From assembly GCA_963971405.1 (NCBI GenBank), contig OZ020485.1:51023469-51087468 (forward strand): a DNA stretch of 64,000 nucleotides. The letters are read 5' to 3'. How positions within the stretch are numbered: the stretch's first letter is position 1; each line of letters opens with the position of its first letter. The position numbers and the translations under genes are program-made. Below, one piece after another: positions 11,486 through 22,596 of the stretch. The notes beneath the pieces are model-generated. The model was not told the origin of the DNA, did not search any database, and saw only the letters and a program-made list of their open reading frames with translations. Source of the stretch: Psococerastis gibbosa (taxonomy: Eukaryota; Arthropoda; Insecta; Psocodea; Psocidae).

Positions 11486-11814
11486 ATAATTATCTATAAA
11501 CAGAGAGCCATGAACGTCATGAAAATTCTGCGAAATGGAAATCTTGAAAATGAAAATGAAAATGATCTTTTTGAAAGCTGAAAAAATGTAATTGAGTTAT
11601 ATTAGTTTAATTGAAGGAGAAGGAGCCGTCGCGTCGCCAGCAAGCCAGCTCTTTAAATAAGAAATATGTTCATAGTATAAGGGGCACTGTCATACCTAAA
11701 TTATTTACTATCCGGAAGTAGGATACTTAAGATTTTCCAATAAATAAATACATAATGGCTTTTTCTTCCATTCCTAAGACAACTTAGTGAAGTTAAGGCT
11801 ATGAAGCCCTCTCT
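11486..11814. other. Unassigned sequence
   Basis: AT-rich, nothing recognised. Confidence 0.35.
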
Positions 11815-11935
11815 TGCACTCAATTAAGAACCGCCTGCTTTGCATGCCCTCCGAAGCATGGCCTGAAAACGTAACAAGTGTGGGGCTCGAACCAACTACC
11901 TTCCAGGTGAAAGTCGCAACAGTACTCTACGTATT
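11815..11935 (-). mobile_element. tRNA-derived SINE, copy 1
   Basis: On the minus strand: an A-box-like GTAGAGTACTG, then GGTTCGAGCCCCACAC, a near-perfect Pol III B box, then the body CATGCTTCGGAGGGCATG and AAAGCAGGCGG. Two further copies share this body (15170-15290 and 48393-48475). The spacing of the two boxes matches a tRNA-derived head. Ends are not sharply defined. Confidence 0.65.
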
Positions 11936-13040
11936 TCCTGACATATGCCTCGAATAGAGATTTTCTTATACTTAATCGGAAGGGAGGGGATTCGACTTTG
12001 CAGAGATTTGAAATTCCATAATAAATGCTGTTCATAGATAATTTCTGCTCCTATTATTTTCCTGTTAGCAGATATCAAATTAATTCTTTGGGCACGTCAT
12101 TAAACGTTTATTTCATTCTTCAGTTTTACAGTTCCTTTAGCAATAATAAATTATTTGAGGTACCGGTAACAGCAAAACTGTAGATAAACTCTTCTTTCAG
12201 TCCTTTACAATCGATTTATAGGGTATTGCTATAGGAGGCACATTTATCTAAAAGGGACGGAGAAGTAGTCGTCGATGCTATATAGCCTACATTACAGCGT
12301 AATGGGCTTCCAACGGTTTCGAACATGGTAGCCTCCCTCAAAGGAAACCTTTCTCATTTCCATTTGACACATTTTATCTTTTATTCTGCTGATAGGAGGA
12401 TTCCCAATGTCAATGCGGTCTCCAATCCTTTGACGCACACCCGACCTCGTTTCACACAGCTCCCCAAATTTTACCTTCCCCTAAGCCGATAATAAGATTT
12501 TCCCTGATCCTATACAACAGGGGTAGCCAAAAGTTTAAACTCATTTAAGATATATGCGGTACGTTACAATAGGCCTATATCGGGTACTGAACTTGAAAAA
12601 TGTCTACATCCACCATATTAGGCCTACTATTGATTTGATACATAGGTATATGGTACCGTATTAATTAGTACACGGATGTGCCATTCTCACATGCATCACG
12701 TGTTAATTAGAGGCACAGCAGTTCCCAGTTATATGTAATTATGGTTAAATATCAAAATAACCAATAACTATAAAATGCCGACTGATTGTACACTTCTACT
12801 AGAACTGCGTACATACATATGGGCCACCAACCAGAAAGTTAGATTCAGTTAGATTGGGCTGGATGTACAATTTGCTAACGAATCGATAAAACAAGATTGG
12901 CGAATTAACCGACTGTATGATGTCATAAAATATATCGAGATGGAAATCTTGTAGGCCTACCTTATCACATGGGTGGCACGACTCTTCGTATAACGCAAAT
13001 AACTCTCGCTACTGGTCTTTTGTACAACGTAAAAGTGTAG
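11936..13040. other. Unassigned sequence
   Basis: No gene seen. TAGGCCTA octamers occur at 12570, 12619 and 12952. A CAGGGGTAGCC word near 12519 resembles a hAT terminus, but no matching second end was found. Confidence 0.35.
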
Positions 13041-13450
13041 AGCTATAGAAAATTTCATAGACAGATGACAACATAACAAACGAAGAGGCGCTCCAAAAGA
13101 TAAACGAAGGAATAATTACCTTCATATCCGTAAGAGGGGCCAAGTGCTGGACGGGACACATGACAAGACATCAGGGACTCCTTAACAACAGAATACTCGG
13201 TAGAAGGCACCATTGAGGGCACCAATGCCAGAGGCCAACCAGTGGAAGACATATGCCGAAGAACTTAAGCTAGACATAAGATGCGGAACCAACGATATGG
13301 AAGTCAAGAAAACGTGGTTCGTATGTTGTCACTTCGTACTCAGAAGTCAAGAAAACGTGGTTCGTATGTTGACACTTCGTACTCAGAAGTCAAGAAAACG
13401 GCCCAGGGCACAGAGAGAACCAATCAATAAATTTTGACTAGAGCAGAAGA
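13041..13450 (+). pseudogene. LINE 3' end: ORF2 C-terminus, decayed
   Basis: Frame fragments read NITNEEALQKINEG, then GHMTRHQGLLNNRILG and ARGQPVEDICRR, the same C-terminal block as 5195-5540 (VTNEEVL, GH-x-x-RH, a GRP-like motif). It is broken by stops. The end ACCAATCAATAAATTTTGAC and then AGAAGAAC matches the 3' end of the 5.2-kb copy. Inside it a 43-bp segment has been tandemly duplicated (13300-13398). Confidence 0.6.
13300..13398 (+). repeat. 43-bp tandem duplication (2.3 units)
   Basis: GAAGTCAAGAAAACG starts at 13300, 13343 and 13386, exactly 43 bp apart, with one difference between the two full units (GTTGTCAC or GTTGACAC). It arose inside a LINE relic. Confidence 0.9.
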
Positions 13451-14215
13451 ACAAGTGTTATAGGCAAGTTGGAATGACACATCTTACATAAGAGATAAAA
13501 AAAATCTTTGCTCATAAGTTTAGTGACCCGTACAGAGAGCTCTAAAGAGTACTTTAGAGCATGACAAATTGTAGAATCCGCCACTATTAGGATATAACTA
13601 CCTACAATAGTATATTATAGGCTATACAATCTCCGGCTACGGTCATTGCAATTTACTTTGTACCTATTTTTGATAAATACAAGGAACCTACGGTATATAC
13701 TGTAAGTACTAATTAGCCAGAGGGGTATCAAAGATAAAATAACGAGGCATTGAAAATATCAGCATGGGGGGGCTGCAACATCAAAATGATGAACCCACAC
13801 CTGAAAACACACAATGCTCCCCAAGTAATCATCAAAATAGCCTCAAAGGCTAATTCATATCGATTGCAGCGACCCAATGAACCCTTTTGCCAGCAGCCCT
13901 GTGTACCCATACCGCGGTGCTGACACACCTGCTATAGTAAACTGAGATAATACTAACCGAATTCGAAATAAAAAATATTTTAAATAAACCTGAAATATTG
14001 TATTAAATTAGTTACTATTTTTTTAATGACTTTTTATGGACCCCGGCCTACTTATAGGCGCCTTGTCCAATGCCAACGGCCCCATGGATATCGGACAATA
14101 TTTGTATTGTTTCCGTATGAATGATTTGGCCATTGGTATACACTCTCGATGTCAACCTACACCGGCTACAAGCGATAATGGACAAGCGGAGACAAGCTTA
14201 CCATTGACGCAATGA
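13451..14215. other. Unassigned sequence
   Basis: No gene seen. A 66-codon minus-strand frame at 13728-13928 shows no known domain. Confidence 0.35.
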
Positions 14216-14225
14216 AGCAGCAGCC

Positions 14226-14467
14226 TGCAGCCTGATCGAGGCGATTATAATACCGGGATAATAAATACCCTAGGGTTATAACTGTAAACAAACAAATTTT
14301 GATTAGCACTTTCCATTATAAAATTATCTTTACATTTTTAATCCCCTGGTATTAAAAATGTAAACAAATTTTGAATAGCACTTTCCATTATAAAATTATC
14401 TTGTTTACATTTTTAATACCAAGGGATTAAATAAATACCGGTATTATAATCGCCATGATCAGGCTGC
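14226..14467. repeat. Foldback element, family C copy 1
   Basis: The left end CAGCCTGATCGAGGCGATTA and the right end TAATCGCCATGATCAGGCTG are inverted copies, continued by ATAATACCGG on each side. The inside contains a direct duplication of about 70 bp built on AGCACTTTCCATTATAAAAT (starting near 14306 and 14379). No coding capacity. Related elements are at 16179-16527, 24656-24845 and 37644-38522. Confidence 0.75.
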
Positions 14468-14543
14468 TGGTGAAAGCATGACTTATCCAAGTACAGATGC
14501 GATAATAACTTACACTGGCAGTTTCTTTATTTTAACTTTATTT

Positions 14544-14810
14544 AGGTACATACAGAGGGCCAGCCGCCACACCAAGTTGAATCCAGCGGACCAGAGCAGG
14601 TTCAAAGATGCAGATAACTTGGTCTTGTGCACAGTGCCGGTAGGGAAACATGGTAGGACTTGTCCTGGTCACCTCCGAACTAAACGTGTGACTTCACTGT
14701 GTTTCCCAAGTGGTTCGGAATCCACTATAATCAGGAGGTCCACTGTCCTATTGGCCCACACCGTGTCTTATGGGACTGTGTCCAACCATTCTACTACTAG
14801 GTACGTACAG
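14544..14810 (+). mobile_element. SINE, family S copy 1, with target duplication
   Basis: A repeat body of about 243 bp (14556-14798) flanked by AGGTACATACAG (14544-14555) and AGGTACGTACAG (14799-14810), a 12-bp duplication with one mismatch. It begins GGCCAGCCGCCACACCAAG, runs through AACTTGGTC and CCGGTAGGGAAACATGGTAG, and ends in a short CTACTACTA tail. Target duplication plus a simple 3' tail indicates LINE-driven retrotransposition. Its frame of about 100 codons is shared with the other copies only because the sequences are similar. Confidence 0.85.
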
Positions 14811-15169
14811 TAGGTAGCGCGCCGTGTATAGTCCTTTTTGGCCCATTGTGCTTATTTGTGCCCTACAGAGAGTTTTGCCACTATACACTTTATCATTACT
14901 ATAATTCCTCAGAGGAGATATTCATTGATTGCTTACACTTTCTTAATTGAGGTATGCTCAACTAATTCCTTATTAAATTCCTTATTAAATCTTTATTAAT
15001 TCGTTTACTTTGCTTACTTATCATGTACCAGTAGCGGAGTAACTCATTAATTTATCATCATCTGTCATGCACATCGGTTATTGAGGCTATCCAACATACA
15101 ATAGTAATAGTATAGGTAGTTAGCTGATATATGATGCAGGTTTCAGATTTGTCGGACTGTAAGACTGCA
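14811..15169. other. Unassigned sequence
   Basis: AT-rich; contains a small CTTATTAAAT repeat near 14965-15000 and nothing recognisable. Confidence 0.35.
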
Positions 15170-15290
15170 AGACTACAAGACTGCCGCGGGACCTCCTGCT
15201 TTACTTGCCCTCCGAAGCATGAACTGAACCACCTTGTTCCGCGGGTCACAGTCAGTGCTCTGTCAACCGTCACACACCATCTATTATAGA
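15170..15290 (-). mobile_element. tRNA-derived SINE, copy 2 (diverged)
   Basis: On the minus strand it shares CATGCTTCGGAGGGCAAGTA and AAGCAGGAGG with the copy at 11815-11935. An A-box-like GACAGAGCACTG is present, but the B box is degraded (AAGGTGGTTCAGTT). Confidence 0.55.
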
Positions 15291-16178
15291 AATCATAATA
15301 AAACTTTGCAAAAATTGCTCGAACCCCACCTCCTCGAAATGAGAAAATTCCGCACATTTTCCCGCCTGTACAGGTATTTCTAAAAGAATCCTTTATATAT
15401 CCCATTAATTCTCATTCACGCTACAAAGGTTGCGTGCTGCTACGGCTTGATTTCAGTTTTTCAGCTTTTTCAGCGCGTTATATATGTTAATGTTGCAATG
15501 TTATGATAGTCAATGAAAGTTACTGACAGAGTTAGCAGTAGCAAATACGTATACACAAATAAGTATGCTACAGTAGTTTTCTAAAAAATAATAATTTATG
15601 TGTTTTTTTTTAAATAAAAAATTAGGCTTTTCCCAAAAACCGATTATTCTTTTCTATTTATCTTCATTTTTGCCAAAGTGGAGCCCCCGCACAGTCGGAG
15701 GACCCACCCGGCCGCATTGCTTGACTTGGTTACCGGCTGCTACGCCACACACACATGATATCGTACATGAAGCTGTTGAGGGAGCATTTCTTATACTAGT
15801 ATACGTACTGACTACTGAGTACGTACTAATTAATAGTTTTATATTCAATATTTCCAATTTTGCTATAAAATAATACTTACAAAAACTGATAGGTATAGTG
15901 GGGATGGCCGTTACAATTCATCTTAAACAATACGGTATTACAAGCATAGTATAGCATAATAAACATGTGGATTATCAGAAACGTCAGCCGTGCGGTAAAA
16001 TCGGGTGACAGACTGACAGTGTTGACAGCGGTAAGGGGATGGTTCCGTAGCTAACTGCAGCTCAACATAAGTAACACTGTGACAGGTTGTCAGAGCCGGT
16101 GCTGGGCCAACTGCCACCTGCAACACTATAGGTACTCAGCGATAAGTTATCCCACAGTATAACATATTTCTCAACCTG
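15291..16178. other. Unassigned sequence
   Basis: No gene seen. Short open frames around 15598-15873 have no recognisable product. Confidence 0.35.
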
Positions 16179-16527
16179 TCCCATCATGGCGATTTGGGAT
16201 AATTAAAATACCGTTCTTTTTTTAATACCGCAGTAGTAATGTGTCACGTGATGGTGTTAAAATATGCGCGGGAAACTCGAATTAATAAATTATTAGAATA
16301 TAAGAGAATGGTTGCATTGTTAAATAACTGAAGAAAATACTAATAAACTTCAAAATGTACATGTAAAATTTTAATAAATGTGTCTATATACATCTTAGGG
16401 AGAAAAAAAAATGAAAACTCAACAAAAATATTAATTTATCAGCTTGAATTTCCCGCTCATTTTGCACTCATTTGTTTAAAACAATCGAATGAACCCTGGT
16501 ATTATAATAATCCCAAATCGCCATGAA
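16179..16527. repeat. Foldback element, family C copy 2
   Basis: TCATGGCGATTTGGGAT followed by AATTAAAATACCG (left) faces CGGTATT-like sequence and ATCCCAAATCGCCATGA (right, up to about 16525). The interior is AT-rich and non-coding. End words match family C (CATGGCGATT...TAATACCG). Confidence 0.65.
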
Positions 16528-16549
16528 GGGGAATTGGTAGCCTGAATTT

Positions 16550-17293
16550 GACTGGGGGATAGAAGGAATGTACCTATTGTATTGATTGTGAATTGCAAAT
16601 AATATACAGATGTTTCCCATGTTTATCCCCCCATAAAAAATTACGTAATTATTTTGAGGGAGGAAGGAACTGCTTATCAAATAAATGAGCAAAATCCATG
16701 GCCTGGTACGCCACTGCTTGTTACCAAAATAATATCATTACAGTCCAGTCCACATTGGGAGATATGTAACGTGTTGATTATAGATCAGTATTGTCTCCCA
16801 CACTTATCACCCCATCAAAAATTACGTAATTATTTTGAGGGAGGAAGGAACTGCTTATCAAATAAATGAGCAAAATCCATGGCCTGGTACGCCACTGCTT
16901 GTTACCAAAATAATATCATTACAGTCCAGTCCACACTGGGAGATATGTAACGTGTTGATTATAGATCAGTATTGTCTCCCACACTTATCACCCCATCAAA
17001 AATTACGTAATTATTTTGAGGGAGGAAGGAACTGCTTATCAAATAAATGAGCAAAATCCATGGCCTGGTACGCCACTGCTTGTTACCAAAATAATATCAT
17101 TACAGTCCAGTCCACATTGGGAGACATGTAACGTGTTGATTATAGATCAGTATTGTCTCCCACACTTATCACCCCATCAAAAATTACGTAATTATTTTGA
17201 GGGAGGAAGGAACTGCTTATCAAATAAATGATCAAAATTCATGGCCTGGTACGCCACTGCTTGTAACCAAAATAATATCATTACAGTCCAGTC
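16550..17293 (+). repeat. 181-bp tandem array, left part
   Basis: The unit contains AAAATTACGTAATTATTTTG, AACTGCTTATCAAATAAATG, GGCCTGGTACGCCACTGCTT and GTCCAGTCCACATTGGGAG. Equivalent positions 16654, 16835 and 17016 are exactly 181 bp apart, and a fourth unit starts near 17197. The three complete units differ at only a few bases. A diverged unit precedes them (16550-16640). Each unit also gives an identical 71-codon open frame, which I read as a by-product. The array continues beyond the insertion at 17294-17584. Confidence 0.95.
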
Positions 17294-17584
17294 CAGAGGC
17301 GTAAAGTTTTAGAATGATGGCGGGGGCAAAACTAAGTAGACCTTATTACGTCATCACGCAGGATTAAAGGAAAAATTGAAAATATAAGAGCAAAATAGTA
17401 GGGTTTTACGCATTTTAATAGTTGTTAAGTATAGCTCTTGATTTCACAAAGCTAAAAAAAAGGAATGCTTATATTCATAGTGCTGCAAAGGGGACCATGA
17501 AGTATGAACCAAGTCTTACAATGTTCGAAGCTGGGGGGGGGGCAAGTTGGACAATGCCCCCCCCCCCCTAACTTAACGCCCCTG
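17294..17584 (+). mobile_element. hAT-like non-autonomous element inside the 181-bp array
   Basis: It begins CAGAGGCGTAAAG and ends CTTAACGCCCCTG, imperfect inverted ends with the CAGRGGCG start typical of hAT elements. Flanking 8-mers are GTCCAGTC (17286-17293) and CTCCAGTC (17587-17594), a 7/8 match, and the array sequence resumes directly after. The inside has a G run and a C run (about 17533-17567) that are mutually complementary. No coding sequence. Confidence 0.75.
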
Positions 17585-17690
17585 GACTCCAGTCCACATT
17601 GGGAGATATGTAATGTATTGATTGTGGATCAGAGTTGTCTCCCCCACTTACCACCCCATCAATAATGACATATTTTGTGGGGGAGAGCGT
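17585..17690 (+). repeat. 181-bp tandem array, right remainder
   Basis: CTCCAGTCCACATTGGGAGA, ATGTAATGTATTGATTGTGG and CACCCCATCAATAATGACAT continue the unit interrupted at 17293, with more divergence than the upstream units. Confidence 0.8.
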
Positions 17691-18591
17691 TGTCAAATCG
17701 AATGAAATGAACGGATCCAGTGAGAATTCTCAGCACCCGCAACGGAGTGAACGGAACAAGTTCACTTGATGTTATTGGAGGTACTCACAAACCTCTGGCC
17801 AAGTCAAAGAATTTTTTTTTAATTATTCTCATTCTATCTAAGTTCAAGCTAATGACAAAAACATGATACAGTAGGTACTTGAACCAATTGTTAATGATAA
17901 AACGAATCCATTCTAAATTCTCTGTAATCGAATGGAGTTACTCGATTCTGGAATTGACTCCAAAGAAATCGGTCCCTAAGTATACAGTAAGGCAGTAATC
18001 TATCACTAGATCTTCATTGATGTGAATTTTATTGAATATGTTATAGCTAGAAAATCACATCCAGAATTGAGCATTTTTATTCATAAATTTTCATTGAGAT
18101 CCTGTTATATTATTAAAAGACGACACAATCACACAAAGCTCTGTAGCATAATCTCTCTGAAAGTCAAGCGGGGTAATGAGCCCCTCCAGGCCGCTTAAGG
18201 GCCTTTTTCACCATCAACCACCCAGCTTCTTCCCGTACAGTTTTTTCTGTTTTCCACAGCGATATTCACCACTTTTCCGGACCCGAAACTTTCGCATTTT
18301 GTGTATAATCCTTCTTTATTTCATTGTAATAATTAAAATTCTTAGTACCGGTACAGTAAAGTTGTACGTTATAATTACTAGTATAATTGTAAGGTAAAAC
18401 TGTACTAAAGTTTTTAACTTTTACTGTGAGTGACAGACTGACAGTAAGATTTACAGAGTTAAAAGGAGATTATTAATGTAAGCCTATGCTTTAAGACACT
18501 GAACTAGAAATAACGTCTCCAGGATATTAGTCAGGGTCGGGGAGGTGGTGATGCAAACATGACCCTCAGTCAGTCAACAGAATTATAACCG
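17691..18591. other. Unassigned sequence
   Basis: No gene seen; AT-rich with short random open frames. Confidence 0.35.
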
Positions 18592-18700
18592 AAATTAGCG
18601 GATAAAGAAAAAACTGATGAACTTGCATGGCAGGTACCTATCGAACCCGCGACCCCCGCCTAACTTTTAACCGGGGCGTCGTCTACCAATGATGGTGGGG
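18592..18700 (-). repeat. Degenerate copy of the tRNA-like module
   Basis: CCGAAATTAGCGGATA at the left, then CGAACCCGCGAC and ACCGGGGCGTCGTCTACC, match in order the tRNA-like module at 51129-51227. The B box survives in recognisable form on the minus strand. Insertions and missing bases in the D and acceptor arms make it non-functional. Confidence 0.6.
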
Positions 18701-18889
18701 GCGGGGGGGGGGGGGGCAGTGCCTGCCAGGTGGGCAAAGTGGCTATCTATAGCGCATGCAATGAAGCAGCAACAAGTTGTGCCCAAGCGTCGGCTCTCGC
18801 CATAGGCTAAGTACAGTCAATATTAAGCTCAAGGCCCAATGTCAAGTGCGTAGAACTTCTTGTCAGTCCTGCCTGTTGAATATTTGTAT

Positions 18890-19065
18890 TTCATTTGCCG
18901 ATACCTCCAGTGACGTCAGGTGGACAACCCCCCCCCCCCCCCCCCCGAGAAAATGGAAATTTAACCATAGGAAAATAATTTAGCATGAAATTACTCATTT
19001 TCTCTATCCACTAATTTTGATAAATTGGAAAGCATGTTCGAGTAAACTCGGACCGGTTCTCTTTT
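18890..19065 (-). repeat. Family D terminal module
   Basis: CTCCAGTGACGTCAGGTGGA, a C run (about 18929-18946), AACCATAGGAAAATAATTTA and the end CTCGGACCGGTTCT. The same order in reverse is seen at 53618-53760, so this is the end of family D without its body. Confidence 0.75.
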
Positions 19066-20092
19066 TTATGTTGCAACCCCATAAACTTCACATTATTTAT
19101 TTTATTCGACAAATGTCACATACATTTCACCGCTATCGATTATCTTTACTTTTATTTTATAGTCATTGATGTCTACTCCTAGATCTAGGTGAAATGTAAG
19201 CATACAATAAGGTTTGAAGCATACTAGTAAAGATTGTAGGAGCTGTAGCACAATACAGGATGAACTCATATGCAAATTGTCGGGTTTTATGACTTGATCC
19301 CGGGGAAAAACAATGGAAGATGAGAAATTTTCATAAAAAGCAAAATGAGGGAAGCGACGTCAACCTTCTGATGATGGCTACAATCTCAAGAATGCCCGGG
19401 GGTTCGCAATTTCTTCACAAAAATGAGCTGCACATTGTCATGTACTCGCGGCTTTATTCCATTATAATATGTTGCCTTAGGCCCTTCCAGGTCATTTGCC
19501 ATTCTCTCTCAAATGCTTAGCTTGTATAGTAAAGGGATGAACGTAAGGTGATCATGCTCGAAGTAATTAAGCATTTAACAGTGAAACACGGGCACAATTG
19601 GAGAGGAGACATTCTTATCGTATAATGACTCCGTTCCTCTACTTAGGGGTTTTCTTTGACCTAGTCGCCTTACATTGATCTCTACCACAGAGTCAGGTCC
19701 TTACGCACAATAGCTGCTGACAGAGAAATCATGCTAACTGCTACGTTGTACTCTATCCCAAAGCATGGACATTGATTGTCAGGAACATTTCCGCTTGGAA
19801 TCGCTCTGTAATGACATTTCAGATGCAGTTTGCACAGGATATAGGTACATACATTTAATTTAATTTTTATATCAATTGTATTGTGTGTCGTGCAGAAAAT
19901 TAGCTTACCACTCGTAAGCGCGCGTATTAGGCTATGATACGTATAATACTGCAGAATCGGGTTAGGCACAGGACTAGTCTCTATGAGTACTTAGTACTGG
20001 GGTAGACTTTGAAAACTGCATCACAAGAAAAACTGTAATATACTATTTACTTATAATGTAGTATTGTAATACCCATTGGCATAATTCATGGT
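19066..20092. other. Unassigned sequence
   Basis: No gene seen. Open frames at 19320-19520 and 19682-19969 show no known motifs. Confidence 0.35.
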
Positions 20093-20460
20093 AGGCATGG
20101 TCAGGAATAGTTCAGTTGGTAGAGAACTAGGCTATGAAAAGGAAGGTCAAAGTTCGCGACTAACATAAAAGGGTAAAATGGCCTAGGTCCACCCAACCCT
20201 TATGGGTACCTTGACCTTGACCGGTAGGGGAGAAACACGGCAGCTGAGTGTCGGGCATGTTCCTGACCACAACATCCCAAATTGAGCTGTGACCAAGTCA
20301 GAGGACCCTCCCTCAATCCTCAGACCTAGACCACATTGAGTTGTCGCGCAACGGTTTTTTTTAACCGTTTTTAAACTGATAATACGTTGATGACAGGTTA
20401 TATGGTTGTCCACCATTCATAGGGGGCAACCTGACCCCTCTAGAACAGTCCCCTGCACTT
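20093..20460 (+). mobile_element. tRNA-derived SINE-like repeat
   Basis: AGTTCAGTTGGTAGAGAACT (20111-20130) looks like a tRNA D-arm with A box, and AAGGTCAAAGTTCGCGACTA about 20 bp later resembles a B box. The body that follows (TGTTCCTGACCACAACATCC, CCTCAATCC) recurs in diverged form at about 59060-59150. Head plus body structure suggests a SINE; the 3' end is unclear and lies next to an RTE-like 3' UTR. Confidence 0.5.
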
Positions 20461-20467
20461 AGCTTAT

Positions 20468-20765
20468 GGACATGGAAGTCTCCCTTTTTCAGGTCCGGAC
20501 ACAGGCAAAGAAGAGAATTTCGCTTATAAGCGAAACATAAAGCTCAAATTGACTCAACGTTTTAGTTAGAAAACGTTTGTATGGGAAAAAGATAAGGGCG
20601 GCTTTTAGGGTTTTCCGGCAATTATACGAACTTTTTTCGCCGTAAAAACCATCGTTGAACTTCAATGAACAATTAAAAAAAAGAATTGTCCAAATTGGTC
20701 CAGGCGTTGATGAGTTATGCGCTTAGCAACACATTTTGCGATTCATTTTTATATATAAGAAGATT
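20468..20765 (+). mobile_element. RTE-like LINE 3' UTR
   Basis: Contains GTATGGGAAAAAGATAAGGG, TTTTAGGGTTTTCCGG, AATTGTCCAAATTGGTCCAG, GATGAGTTATGCGCTTAGCA and ends with TTCATTTTTATATATAAGA. From memory this order closely resembles the conserved 3' UTR of RTE-type LINEs in arthropods, ending in an ATATAGA-like tail. No coding part remains. Confidence 0.6.
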
Positions 20766-22199
20766 ATGAATCTTATACTATATTTCCGTTACACACCTGT
20801 TTATACCCAAAAATAAAATATAATGTTCCGATATCTTTATGATTTGTAGAAAATAATCATTTATTAAAGGAGTGGCTGAATAAAGGTGATAAATTGTAAA
20901 TTTATTTATGGTCTGTAAACCCTCTATTAAACTAAGACTTATGTTAGAAGTTGTTTGGTTTATACGTATGGGTGAGATGGGCTTTGATTCAACACGGCAT
21001 AGAGCGGTTCCCACCTTCACCTGAAAAGTCTTGGTAAGAAATACTGCCCGGCACAGCCATGCGTGATTCGTCACCGAGACTCTACAGTTGATGATGGGAA
21101 CGAGTTAACCCCCTTTTTTTTTTAGATTAACTAAAAACAGAAATAAGGTCTACCAGACTATTAATCTTATGGGCAATTTCTGCGGCCGAAATACACAGGA
21201 ACTGTTTAAGAATAAATTATAGGCTTAATGTAAATTTTAAACAACTAACAAGTCCTTGTAAATTTCACCAAAAATTTAAAACAGGGAAAAGGAATGAAAA
21301 GGAGGTATTGAACGTATCTATACTAAACCCCTCTGTAATGTACTGTATATAACACAGGTCTTAATTAATCCTCTTTTCATTACCCATAAAGGACGAGAAT
21401 GCAAAAATAGAATGGAGGTGTACAAAGGTCGAACCTTTGATTACCATTGACGTACAGTATAATGGACGAACAAGGCGTGGTCTGAGCACACGCCCTCGGC
21501 AAAGGACACACAGTCAACAAAGGCAGGCGAAATTACAGAGCTATACAGCTAATGCACTTAGCAATGTAACCCTTTACCTACAGTCGTGGGTCACATTTAG
21601 TGGAACACATGGGTACGCCTGGTTGAAACTTAATGTGTTGCTACGTATGAAAGTGAGTACCTACCATAATCTAAACACGGTTGCAATGACTTTCTATGAT
21701 GTATCCAAAGTATTAAGAGTAAATTCATACAATCCTAGCATAGAAGAGAGATGATTAGGAAGTGAAGTGTAGCGACAAGAGGTTGGAGGGAACGGAAAGT
21801 ATTGTATATACCCAATGAAAAATGTGCTGGGGGAGGGGGAAGTATTGTCAAGTGGAGAGCCAGGAGAGGAAACAATGGCGATAAATATACTACCAATGAA
21901 AAATGTGGTGGAAATGAGTAACAGGTAATTTCGGACGCAACATTCATTGACTGTTATGGCGATACGAAGTATAATAGGTTAACTGTTAACTGGGAATATA
22001 CAGTATGAAGCCTGTAAAACAGTGTTAGCACAAAATATACATGGTCAACCAGACCAGTCGTATCACACTCTTAAATTTGTTATTATGGAGAATGTGAGAT
22101 ACTGTAAAAAACGTACAGTAAAATAGGTAGGTTTTGGGGGTTTCTCGGAATTTTCAAATGTAGACATCAAATCTTTTTAACACCGCTCATAAGCCTTAA
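20766..22199. other. Mostly unassigned sequence
   Basis: No gene seen. Positions 21003-21066 repeat 9656-9712. Open frames at 20778-21074 and 21437-21754 (about 100 codons each) have no recognisable domain. Confidence 0.4.
21003..21066 (+). repeat. Short interspersed repeat, copy 2
   Basis: GCGGTTCCCACCTTCACCTG, AAAAGTCTTGGTAAGAA and CCCGGCACAGCCATGCGTG match the copy at 9656-9712 in the same order. Confidence 0.55.
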
Positions 22200-22593
22200 G
22201 GCGTGTTTCCACCGACCTGCTAGTGCTAAATACAAATACGGTGACGTGGTAACAGACTTTCAAGACTTAGGTGGGGTTTCCACTGACCTCGCATTGCAGA
22301 ATGCAAATGACATTGACGGAAATTTGAATTTTTCTTTTTATAGAAATCTATTAAAATGTTTGTACTTAACATATCCCATGAAGCCATTTTTTAATTTTAG
22401 TTGGTTTGTTTGTAATTTTACTCTATGATCATTGATCAATTTTAACTATGGCATAGAGTAAAACAAACATTTCCGTCAATGTCATTTGCATTCTGCAATG
22501 CGAGGTCGGTGGAGACCCCGCCTAAGTCTTGAATGTCTGTTACCACGTCACCGTATTTGTATTTAGCTCTAGCAGGTCGGTGGAAACCGCGCC
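22200..22593. mobile_element. Long palindromic MITE, family B copy 1 (394 bp)
   Basis: The left arm begins GGCGTGTTTCCACCGACCTG and includes ACGGTGACGTGGTAACAGAC and TTGCAGAATGCAAATGACA. The right arm is its complement and ends GGTCGGTGGAAACCGCGCC. The arms are about 130 bp each with a T-rich centre. Flanked by TAA on both sides (22197-22199, 22594-22596), so a 3-bp target duplication. Copy 2 is at 38072-38458. The GGTGCCCA-like ends and GACGTGGTAGCAGA are also shared with family A. Confidence 0.85.
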
Positions 22594-22596
22594 TAA

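Noticed and set aside
16654..17231. Three identical 71-codon frames in a row
   Set aside because: They follow from the 181-bp tandem unit and have no protein features.
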